Positions 42,487 through 51,484 of a stretch of 64,000 bases of DNA are shown piece after piece. Both the position numbers and the translations under genes were made by a program. Origin of the DNA: Salirhabdus salicampi (lineage in GTDB: Bacteria; Bacillota; Bacilli; Bacillales; Alkalibacillaceae). The notes beneath the pieces are model-generated. The model searched no databases. It was not told the origin of the DNA and saw nothing but the letters and a program-made list of their open reading frames with translations. The stretch covers positions 186,001-250,000 of the forward strand of contig NZ_JANBWE010000001.1 of NCBI RefSeq assembly GCF_024259515.1, read 5' to 3'. Within the stretch, counting starts at the first letter, position 1. Every line of letters starts with the position of its first letter.

Positions 42487-42963
42487 TCAGGTTGGGCCGT
42501 TAGTTTTTTTTGTTATCACTTTTTGAATAATAAAACCTACAATTAACCCTGGTAAAACAGAAAGCATCGGAAAAAAAACTGGTCCTAACGATACACCAAA
42601 TAGCTTAACTTGATCAGAATACATTAATCCTACTGTCACGAAATACGCAGAAAAGACAAATGGCAAGAAAGAATAAGGCTTTTGGCCTCCTCCTGCATCT
42701 TTAAAGGCATCCCACATAGCAAAAAAATATAAACATGGGTAAAACATTAACCATTGGTAGTTCGCATATTCGCTTGCTAAATGAATTTGTCCATTAAAAC
42801 TAAACCGAATAATTTCATTAAAATTAGCTTGTACGTTAATTAAAAACTCCAAAATAATAAAGGTAACCCCTTTTAAAAACTTACCATTCAATAGTTGTCC
42901 GAAACCAGGTAGTGCAATTGACCATAACAACATTTCGGTTGGTTTTTTTTGGTTAGTGCTCAT
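42487..42963 (-). CDS. Membrane protein, single PGFG unit (relative of 6617)
   Basis: The 158-residue protein has four membrane helices: LLWSIALPGFGQLLNGKFLKG, a helix with EFLINVQANFNE, YQWLMFYPCLYFFAMWDAF, then two hydrophobic segments and a basic tail (QKVITKKTNGPT). Its first 100 residues align by eye with both halves of the 6617 protein. ATG 42963 overlaps the stop of the 39-residue ORF upstream by 4 nt. Function unknown. Confidence 0.7.
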   Translation of the reverse strand: MSTNQKKPTEMLLWSIALPGFGQLLNGKFLKGVTFIILEFLINVQANFNEIIRFSFNGQIHLASEYANYQWLMFYPCLYFFAMWDAFKDAGGGQKPYSFLPFVFSAYFVTVGLMYSDQVKLFGVSLGPVFFPMLSVLPGLIVGFIIQKVITKKTNGPT

Positions 42964-43079
42964 AATAGTTCAAACCTTACCATGTTTTTATTAACACTAT
43001 GTTTGTAATAGTGATACCAATCCCAACAAATGTTATGATAACTTCCGAGTAAAGATTCTTTATCCTGAATATGCTCCAT
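42960..43079 (-). CDS. 39-aa small ORF coupled to the PGFG membrane protein
   Basis: On the minus strand, GGAGGAATAGTA precedes ATG 43079. The frame encodes EHIQDKESLLGSYHNICWDW plus YHYYKHSVNKNMVRFELL and stops in the ATGA overlap with the next start at 42963. The clear ribosome binding site and start-stop overlap favour a real gene. The product is soluble, aromatic and basic, with no known family. Confidence 0.6.
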   Translation of the reverse strand: MEHIQDKESLLGSYHNICWDWYHYYKHSVNKNMVRFELL

Positions 43080-43311
43080 TACTATTCCTCCAGATTGGTA
43101 TATCTATATAATATAGTGCCCAATTCTTAACATAATTATTGTTGATGTTTTGGAAATTACTTGGAAAAAACAAATATGAACAACTTGATATGACGTAAGG
43201 GGGAGTATATTGAAAAGATTAACGCAGCTTTTAATCAGCGTAGTGGTCAGTAACCACCTCTTTATTGTTATTATTGTAATAATAGACTGCTGCGTATTTA
43301 GGAGTGAAAAT

Positions 43312-43566
43312 ATGCACTATACATATATTCTTCGTTGCAAAGATAACTCATTATATACCGGTTATACAAATCGATTATTATATCGAATTGATATGCACCA
43401 ACAAGGGAAAGGGGCTAAATATACAGCCAGCAGATTACCGGTCAAATTAGTATATGTTGAAGAGTTTGAAACAAAGTCCGAAGCATTAAAACGTGAATAT
43501 GCAATTAAACAACTAACAAAAAGGCAAAAAGAGGCATTAATTCAAGGAAAAGGGGAGCAAAAGTGA
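43312..43566 (+). CDS. GIY-YIG nuclease-superfamily protein (YazA-like)
   Basis: The 84-residue protein has HYTYILRCKDNSLYTGYTN, the GIY-YIG core (Y-x-x-x ... YTGYT), plus KGAKYTASRLPVKLVYVEEF and a basic end, fitting the UPF0213/YazA subgroup of small stand-alone domains. ATG 43312 follows AGGAG. An in-frame TTG at 43210, with AAGGGGG ahead, would add a 34-residue hydrophobic extension and is considered less likely because the family starts at HYTYI. Confidence 0.88.
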   Translation: MHYTYILRCKDNSLYTGYTNRLLYRIDMHQQGKGAKYTASRLPVKLVYVEEFETKSEALKREYAIKQLTKRQKEALIQGKGEQK

Positions 43567-43579
43567 AGGGGGGGTTCGT

Positions 43580-43822
43580 TTGTTCTTTCTATTATTTTTC
43601 GTATTTGTGTTATATTCGCTCATCTCTTTTCAAATGTCAGGGGAAAGGGAAGGGAAGAAATTTTTAGTTAGTCTATGTGCAGCATGGTTTCTATGTATTC
43701 TTGTTAGTAGTACTGTTTACGTCGCGCCTGCACCGCTACAATTAGTGTTTATCTTAGTAACAGTGTTATTTGCATTTATCTTTTATGGATATTTTATTTC
43801 TACTCTTTATAAACAATATTAA
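43580..43822 (+). CDS. Small membrane protein, three helices
   Basis: The 80-residue hydrophobic protein has helices at about 2-18, 30-48 and 53-73 and a short KxxY tail. It starts from TTG 43580 after AAGGGGGGG, 13 nt after the GIY-YIG stop, and is followed by the GNAT gene with 12 nt spacing, so the three form a likely operon. No family recognised. Confidence 0.6.
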   Translation: MFFLLFFVFVLYSLISFQMSGEREGKKFLVSLCAAWFLCILVSSTVYVAPAPLQLVFILVTVLFAFIFYGYFISTLYKQY

Positions 43823-43834
43823 AGGAGGACTATA

Positions 43835-44278
43835 ATGGGGGATAATATCGAAGAATTATCTACGAAGGATAGTTGGGAGCGTGCCTTTCCAATCATGTAC
43901 CAATTACGCCCCCACCTTAAACTGGATACATATATCCAGTTAGTACAAGAGGCGGTGGAGCTGGACCGATATAAGATGTACGGGTTATTTGAAAAGGAAC
44001 AGCTTGTATCAGTTGTTGGATTTAAGCCGATGACAACACTTTATTACGGACGTTTTGTTTGGGTTTGTGATTTAGTCACAAAAGAGGAGCATCGTTCCAA
44101 AGGTTATGGTGAACGGTTATTAGATTATGTCCATTCATGGGCTACTGAAAGAGATTATGATCATGTAGCGTTATCATCAGGACTTGAACGTTATCATGCC
44201 CATCGTTTCTATGAACATAAAATGAATTATGAAAAGGTAAGTTATGTGTTTAAACGTTCAAGTTCCAACCATGAATAG
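43835..44278 (+). CDS. GNAT-family acetyltransferase
   Basis: The 147-residue protein contains VCDLVTKEEHRSKGYGERLLDYVHSWA (acetyl-CoA loop HRSKGYGERLL) and ALSSGLERYHAHRFYEHKMNYEKVSYVF, standard GNAT features. The substrate is unknown. It is the last gene of the three-gene run starting at 43312 and is followed by a bidirectional terminator. The start follows AAAGGAGG. Confidence 0.88.
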   Translation: MGDNIEELSTKDSWERAFPIMYQLRPHLKLDTYIQLVQEAVELDRYKMYGLFEKEQLVSVVGFKPMTTLYYGRFVWVCDLVTKEEHRSKGYGERLLDYVHSWATERDYDHVALSSGLERYHAHRFYEHKMNYEKVSYVFKRSSSNHE

Positions 44279-44284
44279 AGATAA

Positions 44285-44319
44285 GTAAAGATCGGTTAAA
44301 TAAATTAACCGATCTTTAC
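44285..44319. terminator. Bidirectional terminator
   Basis: A 15-bp perfect stem (44285-44299 with 44305-44319) with a 5-nt loop, between the GNAT gene and the converging ABC ATPase stop. Confidence 0.82.
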
Positions 44320-45042
44320 TTATAATACTTTACTTAAGAATGACTTTGTTCGTTCATGTTGAGGATTATCAAAAAGTTCTTTCGGTACGTTTTCTTCAAC
44401 AACGTAACCGCCATCCATGAAGAGAACACGGTCACCGACTTCTTTTGCGAAACCCATTTCATGGGTGACGACAACCATTGTCATACCTTCCCTGGCGAGA
44501 TCTTTCATAACTTCTAACACTTCTCCTACCATTTCTGGGTCTAATGCAGATGTAGGTTCATCAAACAGCATAATTTTTGGTTCCATCGCAAGTGCTCTAG
44601 CAATGGCAACGCGTTGTTTTTGACCTCCGGATAGTGAATCAGGATATGCGTTTGCTTTTTCAGCCATGCCAACCTTTTCGAGTAGTTGCATGCCTGTTTC
44701 CTTAGCTTGCTGCTTAGAAACCCCTTTAACATTCATAGGAGCAAGTATAATATTCTCCATCACCGTTTTATGTGGGAATAAATTAAACTGTTGGAATACC
44801 ATCCCCACGTCAGTACGGACTTCATTAATATCGGTCTTCGGATCTGTTAAATCAACACCTTCAATTAATACTTGTCCACCTGTTACAGATTCTAATAAGT
44901 TTAAGCATCGTAAAAACGTAGATTTACCAGAACCTGATGGGCCGACAACAACGACAACTTCCTGTTGCTTTACATTTACACTTATATCTTTTAATACTTC
45001 TAATTCCCCGAACGACTTCTGTAAATTACGAACTTCTATCAT
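44320..45042 (-). CDS. Polar amino acid ABC transporter ATP-binding protein
   Basis: The 240-residue ATPase has Walker [11 protein letters not shown]-loop [11 protein letters not shown], signature [20 protein letters not shown], Walker [15 protein letters not shown] and H-loop VTHEMGF, all in the polar-amino-acid (GlnQ/ArtP/TcyC) class. Its start overlaps the permease stop by 4 nt. Together with genes at 45039 and 45783 it forms a complete importer. Confidence 0.95.
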   Translation of the reverse strand: MIEVRNLQKSFGELEVLKDISVNVKQQEVVVVVGPSGSGKSTFLRCLNLLESVTGGQVLIEGVDLTDPKTDINEVRTDVGMVFQQFNLFPHKTVMENIILAPMNVKGVSKQQAKETGMQLLEKVGMAEKANAYPDSLSGGQKQRVAIARALAMEPKIMLFDEPTSALDPEMVGEVLEVMKDLAREGMTMVVVTHEMGFAKEVGDRVLFMDGGYVVEENVPKELFDNPQHERTKSFLSKVL

Positions 45043-45695
45043 TTTGTGTCTAACCTTCTTTCTAGTCTAGTCAGTAGATAACTTAAAGATAACGTTAGTA
45101 TTAAATATATGAAGGCAACAGTCAAATACGGTTCCCATGGACGGTAGTATTGGCCCTGCATGGCACGCCCCCAGTACATTAATTCTGGAGCAGCAATAAC
45201 AGCACCTAATGAAGATTCTTTAATTAAAATAATAAACTCATTCCCTAACGGTGGAATCATTCGTTTAAATGCTTGAGGTAAAATAACATGTCTCATAGCT
45301 TGTCTATGAGTCATACCTAATGAACGGGCTGCTTCCATTTGTCCTTTTTCAATGGACTGAATACCCGCACGGAAAATTTCTGCGATATAAGCTGCAGCAT
45401 TTAAAGATAATGATAAAACAAGTGCTAATAATGCGTTGGTCGTACCCGCAAATAAAGGAACAACCCCGAAGTGGATTAATAAAATTTGCACAAACAACGG
45501 TGTACCACGGAAAAAGTGAATGTACCAAGCAAAAGGCAAGGCAATCCATTTATTTTGAACAATTTTTCCTAAACCAATGAATAAGCCTAAGATACACCCG
45601 AGTAATATTCCGAGTAATGAGACCCCAATTGTTAAAAATGCCCCTTTTAGAAATAAGGGACCATACTCTGCAATCAAATCAAACCGAAAGTCCAA
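45039..45695 (-). CDS. Amino acid ABC transporter permease
   Basis: The 218-residue membrane protein of the HisMQ type has about five helices and the EAA loop [23 protein letters not shown] that docks on the ATPase. Start TTG 45695 with AAAGAGGAGAGG upstream. A terminator hairpin separates it from the binding-protein gene and lowers permease relative to binding protein. Confidence 0.93.
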   Translation of the reverse strand: MDFRFDLIAEYGPLFLKGAFLTIGVSLLGILLGCILGLFIGLGKIVQNKWIALPFAWYIHFFRGTPLFVQILLIHFGVVPLFAGTTNALLALVLSLSLNAAAYIAEIFRAGIQSIEKGQMEAARSLGMTHRQAMRHVILPQAFKRMIPPLGNEFIILIKESSLGAVIAAPELMYWGRAMQGQYYRPWEPYLTVAFIYLILTLSLSYLLTRLERRLDTK

Positions 45696-45717
45696 TGATA
45701 CCTCTCCTCTTTAAACT

Positions 45718-45754
45718 CAAAAATTGCGTAACACGTTTTTATGTTACGCAATTT
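45718..45754 (-). terminator. Intra-operon terminator/attenuator hairpin
   Basis: AAATTGCGTAAC (45721-45732) pairs with GTTACGCAATTT (45743-45754). On the minus strand it ends in TTTTTGAG. It lies between binding-protein and permease genes. Confidence 0.78.
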
Positions 45755-45782
45755 CATTATTATTTATCGTTTTATTTTACAA

Positions 45783-46598
45783 TTACTGTTGGTCAATTAA
45801 AGCATCAACATTTGGTGCTTTACCGAACCATTCTTCAAAAATCTCAGCGTAAGTACCGTTTTCAATAACAGTTTTCACTGCTTCATTAATGTCTTCCTGA
45901 AGCTCGCTCCCTTTCGGGAACATTAAACCGTAAAATTCAGATTCAAAGTTTGGATCTTCAACTGTTTTTAAGTCTTTATCTGGATTATTTTTTACATATT
46001 CCAACACAACTGTATTATCAGCAACAACAGCGTCAGCTCCACCTGCTAGAAGCTCTTGGATTGCTAAGTTATTGTTTTCAAATTTTGAAATATTTTTATT
46101 GTTTGTACCTAGGATTTCTTCAACTACTTCTTGACCAGTAGTACCGTTTTGCACAGCGACTTTTTTACCTTTCAAGTCATCGCCACTTTCAATATCGCTA
46201 TCCGTTGGTACTAAAATCATATTTCTAGATTCGAAATACGGAACTGAAAAGTCATATGTTTCTTTACGATCATCGTTAATTGTAATTGCGGAAATTGCAA
46301 AGTCAGCATGTTCGTCTTTAATCTCTACGAATAAAGGATCCCAACCAACGTTCTCAATTGTGAATTCATAGCCAGCTTCTTCAAGTACTGCAGTAATAAA
46401 ATCAACGTCAAATCCAACAATTTCTCCTTTATCCATGTACTCGAAAGGAGCATATGCAGCATCAGTTACTACACGTAATTTCTCTTTTTCGTCGCCTCCG
46501 TCGGAACCTTGTCCGTCGTTTTCACCATTTTCACTTGTACCACAAGCTGCTAATACAAGTATAAGACTTGCAAAAATTAATAGAAAACTTTTTTTCAT
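45783..46598 (-). CDS. Amino acid ABC transporter substrate-binding lipoprotein
   Basis: The 271-residue lipoprotein has lipobox LVLAAC, a Gly/Asp/Glu-rich linker, then the SBP family 3 motif VTDAAYAPFEYMDKGEIVGFDVDFITAVLEE. In the body are DFAISAITINDDRKETYDFSVPY and PYFESRNMILV. These features fit ArtP/YqiX-like basic amino acid binding proteins, but ligand is inferred. ATG 46598 follows GGGGGT; the ORF extends in-frame upstream to 46613 without a site. First gene of the operon. Confidence 0.92.
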   Translation of the reverse strand: MKKSFLLIFASLILVLAACGTSENGENDGQGSDGGDEKEKLRVVTDAAYAPFEYMDKGEIVGFDVDFITAVLEEAGYEFTIENVGWDPLFVEIKDEHADFAISAITINDDRKETYDFSVPYFESRNMILVPTDSDIESGDDLKGKKVAVQNGTTGQEVVEEILGTNNKNISKFENNNLAIQELLAGGADAVVADNTVVLEYVKNNPDKDLKTVEDPNFESEFYGLMFPKGSELQEDINEAVKTVIENGTYAEIFEEWFGKAPNVDALIDQQ

Positions 46599-46819
46599 CT
46601 CTGTTACCCCCAAATATTTTTGAATATTATTAATTATACCACAATTTTTTTATCCTACTAAAGCGTTCAGTAGTTTTTTGAAGACTTAATTATTATACGT
46701 CCATGCGTGTAAATATGCAATGGGTGATAATAAAGAAATTTTTGGTATATTATCATTTATATAATATTAGATATCGTGTATTTTTATGTTAGGCAAATTA
46801 TATACGAGGATGATGGAGA

Positions 46820-47710
46820 ATGAGTAAAAATGCAGGTGTTTTTTTAGTTTTATTTGCGGCAATGTTATGGGGCACAACAGGTACTGCACAAGCATTTGCT
46901 CCAAGTGAGGCTAACCCTCTTATTATTGGGGCGCTACGTTTAGCTGTTGGGGGAGGAGCTTTATTACTGTTTGTATGCTTAAAGGGGAAATTAAAAAAAG
47001 GGAACTGGCCGTTACTTATTACGGGCATAGGGGGGATAAGTATGGCGGCTTATCAACCACTATTTTTCTCAGCAGTATCGATGAGTGGAGTTGCTGTCGG
47101 AACAGTTGTTGCAATTGGCAGTGCCCCTATTCTGGCAGGTTTATTAGAAGTTTTTATTTACAAAAAGATGCCGAAAATTCAATGGTGGTTTGCGACTATG
47201 ATCGGCATTTCTGGAGTGCTACTTTTGTTCAATCCGTTTCAGTCTGAATCGTTCAATGGTGTTGGAATCTTTATGGCGATAGGCGCTGGACTTTCTTTTG
47301 CTGTTTACACATTAGTAAGCAAGCAGTTGTTACAAAGCCAAAATTCTGAAGCCGTTGTAGGGGTTATCTTTTTTCTGGCAGCTCTATTGTTGTTACCTAT
47401 ATTTTTCTTCTTTCCATTGCAATGGATACTAGAGGTTGGAGGTTTCATAACGATTTTACACTTAGGGTTGTTGGCTACCGCATTAGCTTATTTATTGTTT
47501 TCAAAAGGTCTAAATGATCTTCCAGCGTCACATGCTGTTACCCTTTCACTAGCTGAACCGTTGACTGCTGCCTGTTTAGGCGTATTCCTGTTGAAAGAAA
47601 CGTTGACTTTTACTAATACCATTGGGATAGCTCTCGTATTTATGGGGTTAATCCTCTTAACTGTACGTAAACGGGCAAGGAACGAGGAAGATGTAAAACA
47701 AGTAATCTAG
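46820..47710 (+). CDS. EamA-family (DMT) transporter
   Basis: The 296-residue protein has ten membrane helices in two EamA repeats: VFLVLFAAMLWGTTGTAQAFAP opens the first and GVGIFMAIGAGLSFAVYTLVSKQLL the second, with ATALAYLLFSKGLNDLPASHAVTLSLAEPLTAACLG near the end. Drug/metabolite transporters of this type export metabolites or amino acids; substrate unknown. ATG 46820 follows GAGGATGATGGAG. It is a single-gene unit. Confidence 0.9.
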   Translation: MSKNAGVFLVLFAAMLWGTTGTAQAFAPSEANPLIIGALRLAVGGGALLLFVCLKGKLKKGNWPLLITGIGGISMAAYQPLFFSAVSMSGVAVGTVVAIGSAPILAGLLEVFIYKKMPKIQWWFATMIGISGVLLLFNPFQSESFNGVGIFMAIGAGLSFAVYTLVSKQLLQSQNSEAVVGVIFFLAALLLLPIFFFFPLQWILEVGGFITILHLGLLATALAYLLFSKGLNDLPASHAVTLSLAEPLTAACLGVFLLKETLTFTNTIGIALVFMGLILLTVRKRARNEEDVKQVI

Positions 47711-47782
47711 TATGTATAAAAAGTGGGCCTGTTTAATATATTTTACTATATTGACGTCTATTTGAATGATGTGACATAAATG

Positions 47783-47811
47783 TTGACGAGGAAAATTTTA
47801 CCTTTCATAAT
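47783..47811 (+). promoter_or_regulatory. Sigma-A promoter candidate for dhaKLM
   Basis: TTGACG (47783-47788) and CATAAT (47806-47811) are separated by exactly 17 nt, about 94 bp before the dhaK start. Confidence 0.6.
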
Positions 47812-47904
47812 GAAAGTAACATCAAGGTTCGTTCTTAAATGTAGTTCATTTCGTCTATAAATGATTGATTTATAGAAAATTAAAAGGGGCTAGGGGGAAT
47901 ATTC

Positions 47905-48897
47905 ATGAAAAAAATTATTAATGATCCAAACCAAGTGGTCCAAGATATGTTGGCCGGTATTGTTTCAGCACATCCAGATGATGTAAAACAAGTACCAAAT
48001 ACTACGGTTATTGCGAGAAAGGATGCACCAGTTGCTAATAAGGTTGCGTTAGTGAGTGGTGGGGGTAGCGGACATGAACCAGCACACGCTGGCTATATTG
48101 GTAAAGGAATGTTAGATGCTGCTGTAGCTGGAGAAGTTTTTACATCACCTACACCGGACCAAGTACATGAAGCGATAAAAGCAGTTGATAGCGGAAACGG
48201 TGTTTTTTTAGTTATCAAAAACTATACAGGGGATGTTATGAATTTTGAAATGGCAGCTGAAATGGCAGCAGCTGAAGGAATCCAAGTAGAACAAGTAGTT
48301 GTTAATGATGATGTAGCTGTTGAAGATAGTTCATTTACAACTGGTCGGCGCGGAATTGCAGGAACTGTCTTCGTACATAAAATTGCAGGCGCAAAAGCGG
48401 AAGCAGGTGGGTCATTAGAAGAAGTAAAAGGTGTAGCAGAAAAGGTCGTAGCGAATGTTCGCTCGATGGGCATGGCCTTAACTCCATGTACGGTTCCTGC
48501 TGCTGGAAAACCAAGTTTTACGTTAGAAGATAATGAAATGGAAGTTGGCATGGGAATCCATGGAGAACCAGGAATAGAGCGAAAAGTCATTTCTTCTGCT
48601 GATGCTATTGCAGAGGAATTAACAGGAAAAGTGTTAGAAGATATCGATTATTCGAACAGTGAAGTTGCAGTTATGGTAAATGGACTAGGATCTACACCTG
48701 AAATGGAGCTTTATATTTTAAATAACAAAGTACAACAAATTTTGAGTGATAAAGGGATTAATGTTTATAAAACATTTGTCGGAGAATATATGACATCCTT
48801 GGAAATGGCTGGTTGTTCTGTAACACTTTTGAAATTGGATGATGAATTAAAAGAATTGTTAGATGCTCCTTCATCTGCACCAGCGTTCCGTAAATAA
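47905..48897 (+). CDS. dhaK: Dihydroxyacetone kinase subunit DhaK
   Basis: The 330-residue protein has the substrate-site motif ALVSGGGSGHEPAHAGY and the covalent hemiaminal His219 (GMGIHGEPG), both essential for holding dihydroxyacetone. DhaK presents the sugar to ADP on DhaL; phosphate comes from the PTS through DhaM. Start ATG 47905 with AGGGGG upstream. First gene of a complete dhaK-dhaL-dhaM run, so the enzyme is the PTS-dependent type. Confidence 0.95.
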   Translation: MKKIINDPNQVVQDMLAGIVSAHPDDVKQVPNTTVIARKDAPVANKVALVSGGGSGHEPAHAGYIGKGMLDAAVAGEVFTSPTPDQVHEAIKAVDSGNGVFLVIKNYTGDVMNFEMAAEMAAAEGIQVEQVVVNDDVAVEDSSFTTGRRGIAGTVFVHKIAGAKAEAGGSLEEVKGVAEKVVANVRSMGMALTPCTVPAAGKPSFTLEDNEMEVGMGIHGEPGIERKVISSADAIAEELTGKVLEDIDYSNSEVAVMVNGLGSTPEMELYILNNKVQQILSDKGINVYKTFVGEYMTSLEMAGCSVTLLKLDDELKELLDAPSSAPAFRK

Positions 48898-48919
48898 TCA
48901 AAAGGGAGTAGGGTTAGCG

Positions 48920-49540
48920 ATGAATTTCCAAGTAAATGAAGTAAGACAATGGATCGAATTAACAAACGAAAAAATACAAAGGAACAAGGAATATTTAACG
49001 GAGTTAGACCAAGCCATTGGGGATGGGGATCATGGAATCAATATGGCTCGGGGGTTTCAAGAAGTGGTTAACAAAACGAGTTCCTCCGAGTATACGTCAG
49101 TATCAGATATATTAAAAGATGTAGCGATGACTTTAATGTCAAAAGTGGGAGGCGCCTCAGGACCGCTATACGGAACTGCTTTTTTAAAGATGTCAATGGC
49201 TCTTAAAGATAAGGATGTAGTAGACTACAATAGTTTGGTTCTAGCTATTGACCAAGCATTGCAAGGAATAATTCAAAGAGGAAAAGCTAATGAGCGGGAG
49301 AAAACACTCGTTGATGTTTGGGCGCCAGTCGTAAAGTTTTTACAAGATCGTACAACCTTTCATGCAGATAAACTTATCCAAGTTGCAGAAAAAGCAATGG
49401 ACGATACTAAGGACTTGATGGCGATAAAAGGAAGAGCTGCATATTTAAAAGAAAGATCAATCGGTCACTTAGATCCGGGTTCAGTCTCATCCTATTACCT
49501 ATTCCAATCACTGGGCGAAGCAATTAAAGGGGGCTCATAA
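48920..49540 (+). CDS. dhaL: Dihydroxyacetone kinase subunit DhaL
   Basis: The 206-residue all-helical protein carries tightly bound ADP-Mg. The motif DQAIGDGDHGINMARGF holds the metal-binding Asp residues (Asp30, Asp35, Asp37), and KVGGASGPLYGTAF forms the nucleotide lid. It ends with RAAYLKERSIGHLDPGSVSSY, the usual DhaL tail. ATG 48920 follows AGGGAGTAGGG; the frame is open upstream inside dhaK. 22 nt after dhaK. Confidence 0.95.
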   Translation: MNFQVNEVRQWIELTNEKIQRNKEYLTELDQAIGDGDHGINMARGFQEVVNKTSSSEYTSVSDILKDVAMTLMSKVGGASGPLYGTAFLKMSMALKDKDVVDYNSLVLAIDQALQGIIQRGKANEREKTLVDVWAPVVKFLQDRTTFHADKLIQVAEKAMDDTKDLMAIKGRAAYLKERSIGHLDPGSVSSYYLFQSLGEAIKGGS

Positions 49541-49546
49541 ACATAT

Positions 49547-49939
49547 ATGTCATATGTAGGTATTGTATTAATCTCACATAGCGTAAAAGTTGTTGAAGGA
49601 ATTCACGAACTCGTACGTCAAGTCGAAAAGAATGTTCCAATTGAAATTGCTGGTGGAACAGATGATCTGGAAATTGGTACAAGTGTAGAAAAGATACAAA
49701 ATGCGATTGAAAAGGCATACAGTGATAAAGGGGTTGTGATTTTATTTGACCTCGGAAGTGCTATCATGAATGCAGAGTTGGCCTTAGAAATCACAGGATA
49801 TGAGAATGTTAAGATTGCAGATGCTCCACTACTTGAGGGAAGCTATGTTGCCGCAGTAGAGGCGGGTATGGGGAAAACATTAGAAGAAGTAGTAAAGACT
49901 GCTGAAGAAACACGCACCTCAAACAAAATTCACTCATAA
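49547..49939 (+). CDS. dhaM: PTS-type phosphotransfer subunit DhaM (EIIA-Man-like)
   Basis: The 130-residue protein is of the EIIA(Man) fold with phosphorylation site His11 in IVLISHSVKVVEG and GVVILFDLGSAIMNAELALEI. It lacks the extra HPr and EI domains seen in E. coli DhaM, as in other Firmicutes. It phosphorylates the ADP on DhaL. It starts 6 nt after dhaL; an intrinsic terminator follows. Together the three genes convert dihydroxyacetone to DHAP using PEP. Confidence 0.93.
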   Translation: MSYVGIVLISHSVKVVEGIHELVRQVEKNVPIEIAGGTDDLEIGTSVEKIQNAIEKAYSDKGVVILFDLGSAIMNAELALEITGYENVKIADAPLLEGSYVAAVEAGMGKTLEEVVKTAEETRTSNKIHS

Positions 49940-49953
49940 ACCATTCTATAAAA

Positions 49954-49982
49954 AGGAAGTGTCTATTGACACTTCTTTTTTT
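49954..49982 (+). terminator. Terminator of dhaKLM operon
   Basis: GAAGTGTC (49956-49963) pairs with GACACTTC (49968-49975), followed by TTTTTTT. Confidence 0.85.
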
Positions 49983-50051
49983 GATTGGGAATTGTCAAAT
50001 AAGACATAACTTCAGTACACTGAAAAAAAACGAATCGCCTGCAGGTCATGG

Positions 50052-50074
50052 AAAAAAGATGGGGAAGCCCCATC
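50052..50074 (-). terminator. Terminator of the 60-aa minus-strand gene
   Basis: GATGGGG (50058-50064) and CCCCATC (50068-50074) pair over a 3-nt loop. On the minus strand the stem is followed by TTTTTTCC. Confidence 0.8.
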
Positions 50075-50078
50075 ATTA

Positions 50079-50261
50079 TTACCCTGATATCGGTTTTTCA
50101 GAAATCTCTTCACCATCCATTAACCCTTCCTCATAACCATTGTCGTATGAGGTTTTTAGTGCGCGTTTAATAACCTCTTTATCCTCATCAGATAATTGAA
50201 CGTTTCCGCCTAATTGGGTATAGATTTTAGTAGCTAACTGATCAAACTCATCTTTATACAC
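50079..50261 (-). CDS. Small acidic helical protein, unknown
   Basis: The 60-residue protein runs YKDEFDQLATKIYTQLGGNV, then helical DEDKEVIKRALKTSYDNGYEEGLMDGEEI and SEKPISG. No cysteines and no membrane segment. GTG 50261 is chosen because GGAGGGG lies 7 nt ahead; the longer in-frame ORF lacks a site. I do not recognise the family; the strong ribosome binding site and terminator support expression. Confidence 0.6.
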   Translation of the reverse strand: MYKDEFDQLATKIYTQLGGNVQLSDEDKEVIKRALKTSYDNGYEEGLMDGEEISEKPISG

Positions 50262-51092
50262 AGTAAACCCCTCCAAATCATGTATAACGTTATTATGTCG
50301 CAACTTACTCCCTATATGTAAATGATCGATTATGTTGTGTTAATTCTTTCAGTAAATGGGAGTTCTTATTTTGGTGCGTGATGGCATATTGGCTGTATTA
50401 GAGGGTATTATTAAATAGGATAAAAAATTGCTATTTAATGGACCATTTTTTTGGGCAGCCTTGATTAGGTTTGTCGTTAATCACGCTGTTAACTTTTTAA
50501 GTGTGTCCGTAGATTTTACTATTTGATTAGCATCTTACGAGGATTTTTTTGTTCGACGGACACCATTCATATTTTTATACGTAATTGTATATTGTGAGGG
50601 GAGAAATTTGTAATACTTTGTGCATACTTGCCGTTTTCGCATCCATCCTCAAATAGTCAGCCAGCTTGTGTAGTATGACCATTTATTGTGAATCCTCATC
50701 TATTTCTTAAATTTATCTCCTTTTCATAAGTACTCATTTTCTGAGTATGAAATAATCCACTGTTCATAAATATTAATTAGGCGAATCTGAGGGAAAATCA
50801 ATTAGCATTTGATCGTAAAAGGTTGTGACGGTTCCCCTCCATTAAATACAGGAATTGCTTAAGGTTTTTACAAGGAAATATAAGTGGAAGTAAGGGTTGA
50901 TTACCAATCTTCAAGGTCTTCTTTTAATACACGGGAATCTTTTCAATGCGCAAAATAGGGAGGAATCGTTCGATTGATAGATTTTTGATATTAGAAATGG
51001 TTTCATCGCATATTGATACCATCCTTAAAAGGTATATTAATGAAGGAGATAGCTATGGAAATTTCATGAAAAATTGTTAGGAGGTATTGTAA
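50262..51092. other. 830-bp gap without a clear gene
   Basis: No long ORF, known RNA or tRNA. GTGTCCGT (50503-50510) is an inverted repeat of ACGGACAC (50556-50563) with a 45-nt spacer. A 44-codon frame at 50946-51080 (RKIGRNRSIDRFLILEMVSS and DTILKRYINEGDSYGNF) ends 12 nt before the YggT start but has a weak ribosome binding site. It is not called as a gene. The rest looks like degraded or regulatory sequence. Confidence 0.35.
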
Positions 51093-51395
51093 ATGAAAGG
51101 TGTAAGTGTTGTAATCTATTTAATTCATGGTGTAATTGGTATTGCTCAAACAATTTTAGGACTTCGTATCGTATTAAAACTATTTGGTGCTTCTACTAAT
51201 GCCCCTTTCGTTCAATGGATTTATAAAACAAGTCAACCATTACTCCACCCCTTTGAAGGGATTTTTCCAACAAAAGTGTTAGATGGAAACTTTATTATAG
51301 AATTTTCGTCTCTTTTTGCACTTCTGATGTACAGTTTAATCGGCTATTTCCTAACAAGAATCGTGTTAACAGTTGATAATAAGGTTGGCAGGTAA
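51093..51395 (+). CDS. YggT-family membrane protein
   Basis: The 100-residue protein has two or three membrane helices with VIYLIHGVIGIAQTILGLRIVLKLFGAS, followed by the hallmark PFVQWIYKTSQPLLHPFEGIFP and a final helix SLIGYFLTRIVLTV. YggT proteins are short, found in most bacteria, and some are linked to cell division or potassium transport, but no general activity is proven. ATG 51093 follows AGGAGGT. Confidence 0.88.
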   Translation: MKGVSVVIYLIHGVIGIAQTILGLRIVLKLFGASTNAPFVQWIYKTSQPLLHPFEGIFPTKVLDGNFIIEFSSLFALLMYSLIGYFLTRIVLTVDNKVGR

Positions 51396-51484
51396 GAACA
51401 AACATCTTTTTTGTTCCTTTAGACAAGTTTCTCCCCTCCGACTGCATATAATGAAACAAGCATAATATGTAGAGGAGGGGAAAC

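Noticed and set aside
43210-43311. N-terminal hydrophobic extension of the GIY-YIG protein from TTG 43210.
   Set aside because: The family begins at HYTYI, and AGGAG is well placed for ATG 43312.
50946-51080. 44-codon ORF directly upstream of the YggT gene.
   Set aside because: Weak ribosome binding site and no recognisable motif; kept only as a note in the gap entry.
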